From contig JAIXMR010000057.1 of NCBI GenBank assembly GCA_025677835.1, positions 99,248 to 163,247 on the forward strand: a DNA stretch of 64,000 nt, read 5' to 3'. A model generated the notes under the pieces. The model was given only the letters and a program-made list of their open reading frames with translations, was not told the origin of the DNA and searched no databases. The DNA is from Sporodiniella umbellata. Its lineage: Eukaryota > Mucoromycota > Mucoromycetes > Mucorales > Rhizopodaceae. This document shows positions 22,346-32,666 of the stretch, one piece after another. How positions within the stretch are numbered: the first letter of the stretch is position 1; every line of letters begins with the position of its first letter. A program made the position numbers and the translations under genes.

Positions 22346-25227
22346 TTTTTTGTTAGAAAGAAAAAGAAAGCGATCCCGGCGCACTTAGCCGAGACTTAAA
22401 TGTAAATCAATTCTAGGCAACCGATTGAGTCTCAAACAGTGTTTTTTTTCAAAGCAGCACAGTGTCACGCTTGGATGACAATCCAGATTTAGCTATTTCC
22501 TGACATGGAAATAAAATGCAAATAATGAGACGTAGATGATTTACTACATCACATTTTTGTTTGTTCGTGGCTGGGATTTAGCTACACAATATTTGTTAAT
22601 GTATGTTTAAAAATTGTAAACAGCTCGAATTCATCGACATGTCATATTCAATAATACAAAGATGATGCTACCTGAGAAAAAGCCGAATTTTAGGCTCGTT
22701 CCAGTGTTTATTGCAAAGACTCAATATAGTTTGATGTCCAAATACTGTAAAACAAATGTACAGTTATATCTAACAGGCTTGTAAACGATATGTAGCATAA
22801 GCCTAATTTTGCTCAGTTTATGTGTAGTTGCATCTTATTATTTTTTTATCAGCTTTTTTTTTAGCAGTTGAAAACTAACGAGGTTTGCTCAAATACATCT
22901 GCTGAGTATTAGAGCAGCTCATAAGAATTTATGTTTAACGTCAGTCGGGGCCGCTCAGTTTACCTGTTATGTCACGCAGGCTTCTTTTTTAAAAACTTAT
23001 TCGCGTATTTGCCTCTATAAGAATTTTGAGTTTTGACAAAAATATCTATTATCAGACTTCAGGACGTAGTAATGTTAAAGTTCATTCTCAGATGAAGCCT
23101 CTATTTATACAGCAAAGACAGGGCATTTAAGCGATCCATTTAAAAATAAGATTTGTTGATCCGACCAAGTTATTTCTTGAAGAAAGAGGTAGGTGCTCTG
23201 ATACGTTGATGATGCCTTGAAATGCACTATTTTAATCTGCTTTTATTTAAAACTTAAAATGGATATCAAAACACAACGATGTTTTGGTCTATAACATATT
23301 CCATGTCCTAGTCGATAAGTGTAGCTACGCCTTTTTTTTTTTTTTTTTAAAGTATCTTAGGAAATCGCATACACTTTAACTTTGAGCCGCTACTTATACG
23401 TAATTTTTATTGCGCCATTTTATATTTAGCAGCTCATGTTTACCATTATGGCCAAATTTACTTCAATCGTCACTACTCTTTATGAAAAGCTGGAATTTGA
23501 TAAAGTAATTTTATTATGTAACTCCAGAATTTAAAGAACCGTAAAGACTGTTTATCCTAACAGCTCAAAGTCATTTCCTTTCTGAAAATATTATTTAAAT
23601 AGGTTTTGCTAAAGTCCACTTAACATAAAGAATAAAATTTCAAGGATGCATGGTCACTCAAGTATTTATTAAGGATTAACACTGAGCTATATATTTTTGG
23701 TTCAATAGCTTAAAGAGACTTCAGAGTAAGACATTCGATTTATATCAAAACGTTTTTGTGTCTACAAAAATACAAATTTTTCAATTATATTTACGAGTCA
23801 AAAAAAATTATTTAGACACCTTTAAACAACCGTTGGCATACTCGATTGTAAAGGACATCAAAAACCTAAAATACATGAAGGGCGATTTATTAAAAGCTTC
23901 AAACTAATTCTAACTCAGCAACAAACTAGGCTTGTTGATATCTGTGTACTTAGTCAATCCCTACTAATATGCCACCCGAAGCTGTTTTATTTACAAGCAG
24001 TCTTTTTTAGCTCATAATATTGACTTGGTTTATGTCACTCAAAAGATCCATTGGTCGTATATTTAGAGTATTCATCTGATTTTAGTTACTGATTTCTTAA
24101 AAGAAAAGAAACCGAGTTATCTTATAGATTGTTTTGTTTAAGAAAATTGCATTGCTTTTTAACTCGGAAAGATCTAAAGAACTGTTTTTTTTTCTGCTTT
24201 TCTGCTTGCTCAATAGTACTGAATTTGATCGCTTCTTGAAACTACATACATGATTTGTGGCTTGCTTTACAGCGATGTAAAGAATCCTGAGCAGCACATA
24301 AAACTGTAACTCATAGTACCTATTTTAAATGGCCATTTTTTTGCCCTTATAATGTACTAGAATAAAAGTAACAAAAGAAATAGCTCTGGTTCTTCTACTG
24401 CTTCAAACATCGTCTCTCGCTCCACTGTTTAAATAGAAATGTCAACAGTTATGTTTACTCCGAATATGTAGTATAGGAAAATGCGCTCAGCTCTCTGGTG
24501 TACATCTAAATTTATTAATATAGCGCAGACTCTAGGGCTTTTATGATGCAGTCTTTGATAGACATATGAGAAACGATACAAATTGTATGTTTTTTTTATG
24601 TTTGCCTTTTTATAGTATATAGCATTATTTTTATCTTTCGATAGTGATTCATCGTTCAACTATCTCATAGGCTGTTAAAAAAAACTGAAGCACTACTCGT
24701 TTTAATAAATCTTTAAAAAGATAAAAGACCTTAACACTTCCACTGCCCAGATGAAATACTGAGTATGAGAGAAACGCTACTCGAAAAAAAAAGAGTAATT
24801 ACGTATAGCATGTTGGTTGTTCTTTTCAAGTTTTGTATGACTTTATTAAACCCAAAAATATTATAAATGTCAAAAACTATACTTATTTCAAAAAAATACA
24901 AAACTATATACGTATATCTTTTGTTAGTTTACATTTATGATGTTTTAGTTTATAATAATTCGCTAGAGAAAACAAGTCCCCATGACACGTCATTTAGCTT
25001 CAAAAAGACATAAAACAAAAACTAACTCATTTGAGTATCAAAAAAGATAGGAGACGTTGATACAGATTTTGCCCAATGTTGAGATGGAAATATCAAAAAC
25101 TTTTAGGAGAGCAAAAAAAGGAAAAAAAAAGATCACAAATCTTAAGTATACATATCCTAGACAATTCACAGCCTAATTACTTTATTTTGCAATGCAGCTT
25201 CTTTTAAGCTAAATGATCGACAGGATG
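22346..25227. other. Gene-empty AT-rich interval between the tandem MFS genes
   Basis: About 2.9 kb with no coding signal I can support. Only short, AT-driven open frames occur (for example 24097-24297 and 24429-24659 minus). A T tract lies near 23330-23349. The length and lack of content suggest a relic, for example a decayed insertion or a lost gene between the duplicates. Confidence 0.5.
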
Positions 25228-27112
25228 TTACAATAACATATCACTTTGCTTTTTTTTCAAATGAAAGCCCGGCTCTCCTACAAAATAAAAGACATAGGGT
25301 ATACAAATGACGAAAAGGCAGCTTATCACCAGACAGACATAAGAAAATCCGATTTTATGATACAAGTATCCTGCTAAAACCGGACCTACAGCACCTCCAC
25401 AAGAAAAAGCCGTACTGATCAGAGCATATCCTTTGTTTTGGGCATTGTCCTTCCCTTCGAGTTTTTTCTTGTCACTAATATGTGCTACTTCAGTTAACAC
25501 AGGAGTATAAAAACATGAAACACAGGATCCTTCAACACTTAAGAGAAAAATCAAAGGTGCTATACCACCCGCTGTTTTTTGGTTAGGAATACCAGACAAA
25601 GCAATGGCGATCGCACATATAATCCACGTTGGGTAAATCAAAATCTTGGGTCCATATTGATCAGCAATGATACCCGAGAGTGGTAATCCAATAAAATAAG
25701 GTACTAGATATGCAAAAAATACAAGGCCAACCTTACTGGAATCATACCCCCATTCAGACGATAGTCTTAGGCTAAGAGTAGCCTAATACAGAAAAAAAAG
25801 TACAAAGTTAGGCCAGCAGAGTATTTTTTTTTTTTAAAAAAAGTTACTTCGAGCGCGCCCTCTAGAAAAGTCTCGTAAAATACCACAATCATTCCTGCTA
25901 ATAGTCGATGTTCTTTCAAGAGACTCCAATAAGTGACGTTTTTTGTTGTTTTTTCGTCATTCTTAGATACAGTTTCCGTGAAAATAGTTACATCTTCGGT
26001 AGAATCGTTTTTGGCTAATGATTCAGGCGCTTTTTCAAGAGAATTGGCACTGTCTTTCAGCTTTGTTTCGCCTGATTTTTGTGAAGCACTGTCTTGAGAA
26101 ACAATACTTTCTTGGTTTTTGCTATCTTTTTCAAACCATTCAGGAGGGTTGTTTTTTCGTTCCACTAAAAACAGCCGCAGTAAAAAATCTAATCCAGCAA
26201 TTGCAATGCAAAATATAAAAGGTGCTTTGTATCCTCTTGTATGATATAGCGCTCCTAAAAGATAGATATGACGGCTGAGTATGTTTTCTGCCAGACTGTT
26301 AATATTCTGTTTACCTCCTATAGGCGCGCCAGAAACTAAGCCTACTGTATGGAACATTGTGATTCTCCCCATCTAAACAAACAGAAGCGTCAAAAAAAAA
26401 AAAAAAAAAAAAAAAAAAAACAGAGGACTGTATGATCATTAAACGCACCTGAGTCCCCAGTTCTTCTAAGGCAAAGGTGTCGGAAGCCAAGCACATTCCT
26501 AGGGTCCAGACAGATGAAGAAGAAAAACCTTGTAGAAATCGAGCCAGTAAAAGCTCCCAGTATTTTTCTCCCAACATAAACATTATACATGAGAGCAATA
26601 GGCCTATTACTCCGACTCACATAAGTTGTCTTCGGTTTTTTAGTCGATCACCTAAATTATTAGTTCGTTAGAGAAACGGCATGTATAATGTCTGTTTACC
26701 CAGATAACCAAAAGACAAAGACCCAGCTATTGACCCAATATAAAACAAAGACAGCACAATACCAGATTTTTCGGATATACTTTGTTTGTTGTCAATGGAA
26801 ATGCCATACGCTTTATTTAGATTATCAGGAGATTCGCCTTGATTGATAGCATTGATAGCAAACGGAACTATATAAAATTAGTTTTTTAATTTTTATTGCT
26901 GATGGTTATTTCAAATGTTTTTTAAGCTTACTTATAGGAACAATAATGTTATATGTAAGCGTCTATATGTTTATAAGTTACAATTGTTGCTTTTATAGAC
27001 TCAATTAGACTGTAGACCTTACATCTATAAGTGCTGAAACGCCCACAGTAACCATCACGTAGTGTTTTGACGATCTTGCTCTGGCAAAAAAAGGTTTTCC
27101 TTTATGAAACAT
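25228..27112 (-). pseudogene. MFS transporter B, tandem copy with in-frame stop
   Basis: It has the same seven-exon structure as MFS A: 27023-27112, 26932-26962, 26700-26867, 26449-26651, 26315-26372, 25848-26254 and 25228-25782. It would code about 503 aa. The first, second, third and last exons are diverged from copy A at many sites, yet keep the fold (start FHKGKPFFARARSSKHY; end GEPGFHLKKKQ). In exon 4, a TGA at 26617-26619 interrupts just after the motif-A segment GDRLKNRRQLM, where copy A has a sense codon. A later acceptor (after tgtgag near 26615) would keep frame but delete motif A. It is either a pseudogene, a gene using that alternative acceptor, or a base error. Confidence 0.7.
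25890..26582. repeat. Copy 2 of near-identical patch shared by the two MFS genes
   Basis: This is the partner of 21100-21793, in the same orientation. It covers the 3' part of exon 4, all of exon 5, most of exon 6 and the intervening introns. The poly-A tract is 29 instead of 30 long. Confidence 0.9.
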
Positions 27113-27551
27113 TTTTATTGAATAGGAAGAAAATGCGTTCAATATTGTTCATAATCTTAAATATATAGTCCCTTGATCTTTTTTACATGTGCTCTCCCAA
27201 GAAGCAGGTCATGCTACTTGAACAATAAAATAAATGTGGCCTTCTCTAAAATAGAAACAATCTAAGAGTGGCATATCGTTGCTAACTTGTTTGAGAGGCT
27301 TCATCCACTCTTATTAAGACATTGATTACATAATCATACAGTTTCTTCAATTAATAGAATAGGGAAACTTAAAATATAGCCGAAGATTTACTTCAAGAGT
27401 ATAGACAAAGACTCCCTCTTTTAAAAGATTATGAGGAGTGCTTTAATGTTGCTTCGATTTTTGCAGGGGACTGTCTCTGATTGGCTTTCAATTTGTACTC
27501 AGTGCATTTATAGTGTTCTTGGTATTTCTTGTTTACTACATAATTAGTAAC

Positions 27552-29089
27552 ATGTCACTTTTCGATGACTTTTTAGAGTCGTCAATTCCCAAATCAGTAG
27601 AAACACAACCAATACCTATACCTAAAAAAAATAAAAGAGTAAAAATGCGACAGACCGCCTTTTCTTTTTTATGTTTTAACAAAAATTAGACAATTGTCGA
27701 TAAAGATACACAAGTATGGAAGTCGCATCTTGAGCAAAGAAATTACTCGGCAGCGCTTCAGTCTTGTAAAAATACCATACAAAAACAGAAAGTGTACTCG
27801 GCTCAAGCTCAAGATGAGTTTGAGCAAGAAAAATACCTATCAAGTGCCCCTCATTTTGCAAAAAGTAATGTTCCTTTTGATCAGGTGGTATTGAAATTCA
27901 TTCGAGCCAAGCAGCATGAGGCACTTTCATGCTATCTACTGAATCAGCTCGAAAGATTGGATCCTCATGTAAATTTTTAATGATACGAGGTTTTTAAATA
28001 CTTTATATGATTAAGAAGTCAAAAAGAATAGAATCGTACTCAAAGAACACTTGTGGCAACTTGGCTCGTTGAGTCCTATTTGTCAAGAATAGATCGCTTG
28101 GAAAGTAGAGCCGATTCTTTAAAGGGGGCCTATGGGGTAGGTCATAGGTCTTTTCGATATCTGAATGAAGAGCAACAAAGTGTCAAAGATGGGCTCAAAG
28201 TTTTCTTGGAAACCTATAGTGCACTCCTACATCCGCCTACAACATATAAACTGTTTTTAAAACATGGCCGTCATTCTGAAATGCTTTACTATGCTTCTTT
28301 TATTGGGGATTCTGAAAGGGTCATGGACAAATGGATATACGAAAAAGACTGGGAGAAAGTGCTTGATATATTGAAAGTGCAGGTAGCTCATATATACGAG
28401 TGTAGTGTAAAAACCTCCTAATCATACATAAAAATACGTAGAGCAAAGCAGAGTTGATTTATAAGTATAGTCCTTTATTGATAGAGCGTCTGCCCGTTAA
28501 ATTGGTTGATCTTTGGATTGATCATAAAGCTTTGAACCCAAACGATCTTATTCCTGCATTGCTACGCTATAACCATACTGAAAACATTCTCGAGGTATAT
28601 ATATATATATATATATATGTTTGACGCTTTCTCCAAATGACCTAACCAGTTCTTAATAGAACCAAGCTATTCGATACCTATCGTTTGCAATTAGTGAGTT
28701 GGGAAATACGGACTCTATGATCCACAACTTGCTCTTGTCTCTTTATGCAGCACAACCAAATGATGATGAAACCCCCTTGTTGACTTTTTTAAAAAACGAA
28801 GTAAGCTGTATGAAGCTGTGTTTGTGCTCATTACCATATTAGGGCAGAGACATGCATTATAAACTGGACCATGCCCTAAGAGTTTGCATAAAGTTTAAAA
28901 GAAATAGAAGCTGCGTGCATATTTATGGGCAGATGGGCCTCTTTGAAGAAGCTGTTCGACTGGCTTTAGAATACAAAGACTTGGATTTGGCTCGCACTTA
29001 CGCTGATAAACCTGAGGACGATGACATGTTACGCAAAAGGCTTTGGATAAATATAGCTAAATACGTAATAGAAACCAGCCAAGACATTA

Positions 29090-29135
<46 letters not shown>

Positions 29136-29809
29136 GAAAGGACGGTTTGCTATATGGATATTAATGGCTAATTTAGTGCGATGCAGTTATTGAAGAAATG
29201 CGATTTGTTGAAAATCGAAGACATTCTCCCGTACTTTCCTGACAGGGTACTTATTGATAATTTCAAAACAGAAATATGTGCATCTCTAGAAGAGTACAAC
29301 GTTGGTATTGAGGAACTTAAATACGAGATGGATAATGCCACCCTTTGTGCTGATCAGATACGGTCTGATGCGAAACAGCTAAAAAAGAAGTAAGTAAAAA
29401 GAAAACACGTGCATTTTTAAACAGGCTTAGGTATGCGATTGTAGAAGAAGCGCAGACATGTGGAATATGCAATTTTCCCTTATTAACACGTCAGTTTTAT
29501 ATTTTTCCCTGCCATCACGTATTCCACGCTGACTGCTTGATTAATCGAGTCACCCAGTATCTACCAACGCGAGAAATTAGGAAATTGGCAGATATTCAAG
29601 AGCAGCTGTCTAGAGAATTTAGGCTTGTTCGGTCTGGAACACAGGAAGACGAGAGTATAGAGGTCTTTGAAAGAATTGAGAGTTTAAGATACGATCTGGA
29701 TAACATCATTGCGGACCAATGCATTAGCTGCGGCGATATACTTATACAGTCTATACAAGCTCCATTTGTTAACGAAGATGAAGACGATGTTAACAGCTGG
29801 GGTGTTTGA
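27552..29809 (+). CDS. VPS18-like HOPS/CORVET subunit lacking the beta-propeller
   Basis: Eight exons: 27552-27638, 27690-27968, 28032-28382, 28442-28594, 28660-28800, 28843-29093, 29177-29389 and 29431-29809. All phases agree; the product is 617 aa, whereas VPS18 is usually 900-1000. Residues 1-29 (MSLFDDFLESS...) are followed directly by the alpha-solenoid (DKDTQVWKSHLE, then WLVESYLSRIDRLE and LIYKYSPLLIERLP). The segments NQAIRYLSFAISELG, LLKIEDILPYFPD and a C-terminal RING with CGIC, CHHVFHADC and CISCG follow. VPS18 is a core subunit for vacuole and endosome tethering. The 430 bp upstream leave no room for a propeller before the divergent MFS-B gene. Intron 6 holds 38 A (29096-29133) and intron 4 an AT repeat. 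Confidence 0.88.
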
Positions 29810-29887
29810 GTGAAAATAATAAAAAAACGTTTATTTTTTTTATATGTACGCATCAAAATTGATAAAGGAGTCAAGGGGTATGTAAAA

Positions 29888-30436
29888 TTAGGCAGCAACA
29901 AGTCTCCATTGTTGGTTAGAGGCAACAGAGCCGTGTTTTCTTTCGTACAAGATGACATGAGCGCCATCTTTGTCTTCGGCCCCCTTAATATCCAAGACAA
30001 ATCTGTCGTTGGCAAAAGTGTGGATAGCGCCTTGTTGGTCAATAGTCCAAGTTTGGTTCTTGTGTTCTTCAGAAACTTCTTGAGCTTCATATTGGATAAT
30101 GTGGGAGTTGTTTTCGACCTTGTTACCCTTGATGTCAAGGACCTTACCGCTCTTTACGTTGGCAAAGTAGCCGTCGCGGTATACCCAGAGTCTTTCAAAG
30201 TGTCAGTTAAGTGAAGAAAATGGCTTTGTAAGATACTTACTGGTTTTCATTGTCAGAGTCTTTCTTGGTCCAAGTGACAATTTCAGCAGAGTTATCATTG
30301 GAGCCACCAGCAACATCAAGGACACGGCCATTTAACTGAGGAACGATAAGTATCACATACACACGATTCCCTTAACCCCCTTCTAAATATAACCTACTTG
30401 AGATTCGATGAAGAAAGCACTTTGAGGAATAGACAT
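29888..30436 (-). CDS. Ricin-type beta-trefoil lectin-like protein
   Basis: Three exons on the minus strand, 30398-30436, 30241-30335 and 29888-30191, with introns of 62 and 49 nt; the product is 145 aa. The trefoil signature repeats three times: GRVLDVAGGSNDNSAEIVTW, then GKVLDIKGN...IIQYE and RFVLDIKGA...VILYE, with QxW-type ends (NQTWTID and NQQWRLV). There is no signal peptide, so it is probably cytosolic or released unconventionally. Such small ricin-B-like lectins are common in fungi and bind sugars, but the ligand cannot be inferred. Intact and probably well expressed, judged only from clean introns. It is convergent with the VPS18-like gene, with 78 bp between stops. Confidence 0.9.
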
Positions 30437-30741
30437 TTTGTTTAATAGATTTTAAATATTGAAAAAAAAAAAAAGGCGCTTGATATGCCTCTTTATATAC
30501 TTTTTTTTGTTTTGTTTCATCGCGTTTGAATATCATTATGACGTTTAGAACATGAAGTAATAGATTGTACATGATATAAACCATATTAATTTGTTTATTT
30601 CCTAACTAAATAAGGATTTTTTTTTGGGGAAAGGGGGGATACTGAAATTTTTTCTATACAAGGATGTACATTGAAACAAAGTACATAAAATACTGCGTGC
30701 TTTTTTTTTTTTTTTTTTAAGGAAAGAAAACGAAAAGCAGT

Positions 30742-31868
30742 TTACCAACCACGTTGAGAGTATTTTTCGCTTTCGGGCAACTTGTCTAAGTTAATACCAA
30801 CCATGGCTTCACCAAGGTCTTCAGAAACCTCAGCCAAAACCTTGGGGTCTTTGTAGTGAGTGACAGCTTGGACAATGGCTCTAGCACGTTTGGCAGGGTC
30901 GCCGGACTTGAAAATACCGGAACCAACAAAGACACCGTCGCAACCCAATTGCTATTTTTAAGAAAAAAAAATTCCCCCACACATTAGTTGGATTACTCTT
31001 AATCTTAGTCACTATTTTACTTACCATCATAAGTGCAGCATCAGCAGGGGTAGCTACACCACCGGCAGCAAAGTTAACAACAGGAAGACGGCCGAGCTTG
31101 GCAGTTTCCTTGAGCAAGTGGAAAGGAGCTTGAATATCCTTAGCGTAAGCATAGAGCTCTTCTTCAGTCATGGCAGCAGCGCGACGGATTTCAGCATTGA
31201 CGGTACGAATGTGACGGACAGCTTCAACAACGTTACCAGTACCAGCTTCACCCTTAGTACGGATCATAGCGGCACCTTCGTTGATACGACGGAGAGCTTC
31301 ACCAAGGTTCTTGGCACCACAGACATAGGGCACCTTGAAGTTGTGCTTGGTGATGTGGTTGGCTTCATCGGCAGGGGTCAAGACTTCAGATTCGTCAATG
31401 TAATCAACGCCAATAGACTCGATGATTTGGGCTTCAACAAAGTGACCAATACGGACCTTGGCCATAACAGGGATTGTGACGGCTTCGATAATTTCTTTGA
31501 TCATCTTGGGATCAGACATACGGGCAACGCCACCTACACATTTTTTTTTTTTTTTTTTTTGGGTGAGTCATAAACTTCTACTTTGGGTTGCTACAAATAC
31601 TTTACCATTCTTACGAATATCAGCAGGGACACGCTCCAAAGCCATGACGGCACAAGCACCAGCTTCTTCAGCAATTCTGGCTTGTTCAGCATCAATGACA
31701 TCCATGATAACACCACCCTGTTAACAAAAGTTTAGGCTTCAAAACAAAACCTTAATTCTAGCTTACCTTTAACATTTGGGCCAAACCAGCTTTGATGGAG
31801 TAGGTGTTTTCTTTGTTATCACCGTTAGATTGTTCAGCGTGAAGGTTAGCAGGGGTAGCAAAGGACAT
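30742..31868 (-). CDS. SNZ1: Pyridoxal 5'-phosphate synthase subunit PDX1/SNZ
   Basis: Four exons on the minus strand: 31767-31868, 31606-31717, 31025-31533 and 30742-30951, phases consistent; the product is 310 aa. Segments include [76 protein letters not shown] and a final [20 protein letters not shown]. The catalytic Lys of the ribose-5-phosphate/glyceraldehyde-3-phosphate condensing site is in MAKVRIGH and the second active-site Lys in RTKGEAG. It forms PLP with a glutaminase partner (PDX2/SNO), which is not in this window. The intron at 31534-31605 holds a T tract on the plus strand (about 31541-31560). Confidence 0.96.
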
Positions 31869-32666
31869 TCTTGATGTTTTGTATAAGAAAAGAAAAGAAA
31901 AGGGTTTTATTTTTTTTTTCAATCTACAAAAAAAAATATGAAAGATCAAGATTTTATATGACAGCTAGGGTAGGGACTGGCACTGAATACCAAGTCCAAT
32001 CATCTAGCGGAATTCACGTGATTGTGTGAAACATTTTGTTATTGACTCATCCAACAGCTTGGCTAATGGAGTAGTTTAAGAGGTGTTCCTATACCAACTA
32101 TCATTTAAGCAGGGATCGGTCGATGGCTACTCATATGTTCTTTCCTATCTTCTAAATCTAACTGTAACACTATTAGTGCTATATGTACGATACTAGAATG
32201 CCTCTTTTTTTGTGATCTGTTTTTTTTTTTTTTTTTTTTTCCCACATCACCTTTTGTGTCAAGCCAATGAAAAAGTAAATGAGGCAGGGTATCTTTCAAC
32301 AAAGACAAATGAAAAAATAAAATAAATAAAGAATTGAGCTACAAGAAAGTTTGAGTAGGTTAGTACGCGTCTGTTTATCTGTGTTTTTGACAGGTTTTTA
32401 CTACGCAGAAATTTTTGGCTTTTCTTTTTTTTTTTTTCTTTCTTAAAATAGAAACTTTTGGTAGATACATTAGGTCACAGTACAGCGATCTGTCACAAAC
32501 GCACTATCCAATAATGTAGTAGATCAAATATGTTCTAGCTTTTTATTATAATACAAAATAGTAATGATAAGGTAGGGTTTCATGTAAAGATATCTGCTAA
32601 TCTATTTTCCGCTTAGGTTGTATACATGTTTAAAAAAAAGAGGAGTTATAAAAGAGAAAAAGGGAG
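31869..32666. other. Spacer with T tracts
   Basis: About 800 bp of promoter and 3' flank. It contains T tracts near 32220-32240 and 32427-32438. The short minus-strand frame at 32105-32308 runs through the T tract and is not credible. No gene is supported. Confidence 0.5.

Noticed and set aside
29596..30138. 180-codon minus-strand frame spanning the lectin and the VPS18-like end
   Set aside because: It is an out-of-frame shadow: the lectin uses the neighbouring frame with repeated trefoil motifs.
31118..31573. 151-codon plus-strand frame antisense to PDX1
   Set aside because: It is a shadow of the highly conserved PDX1 exon.
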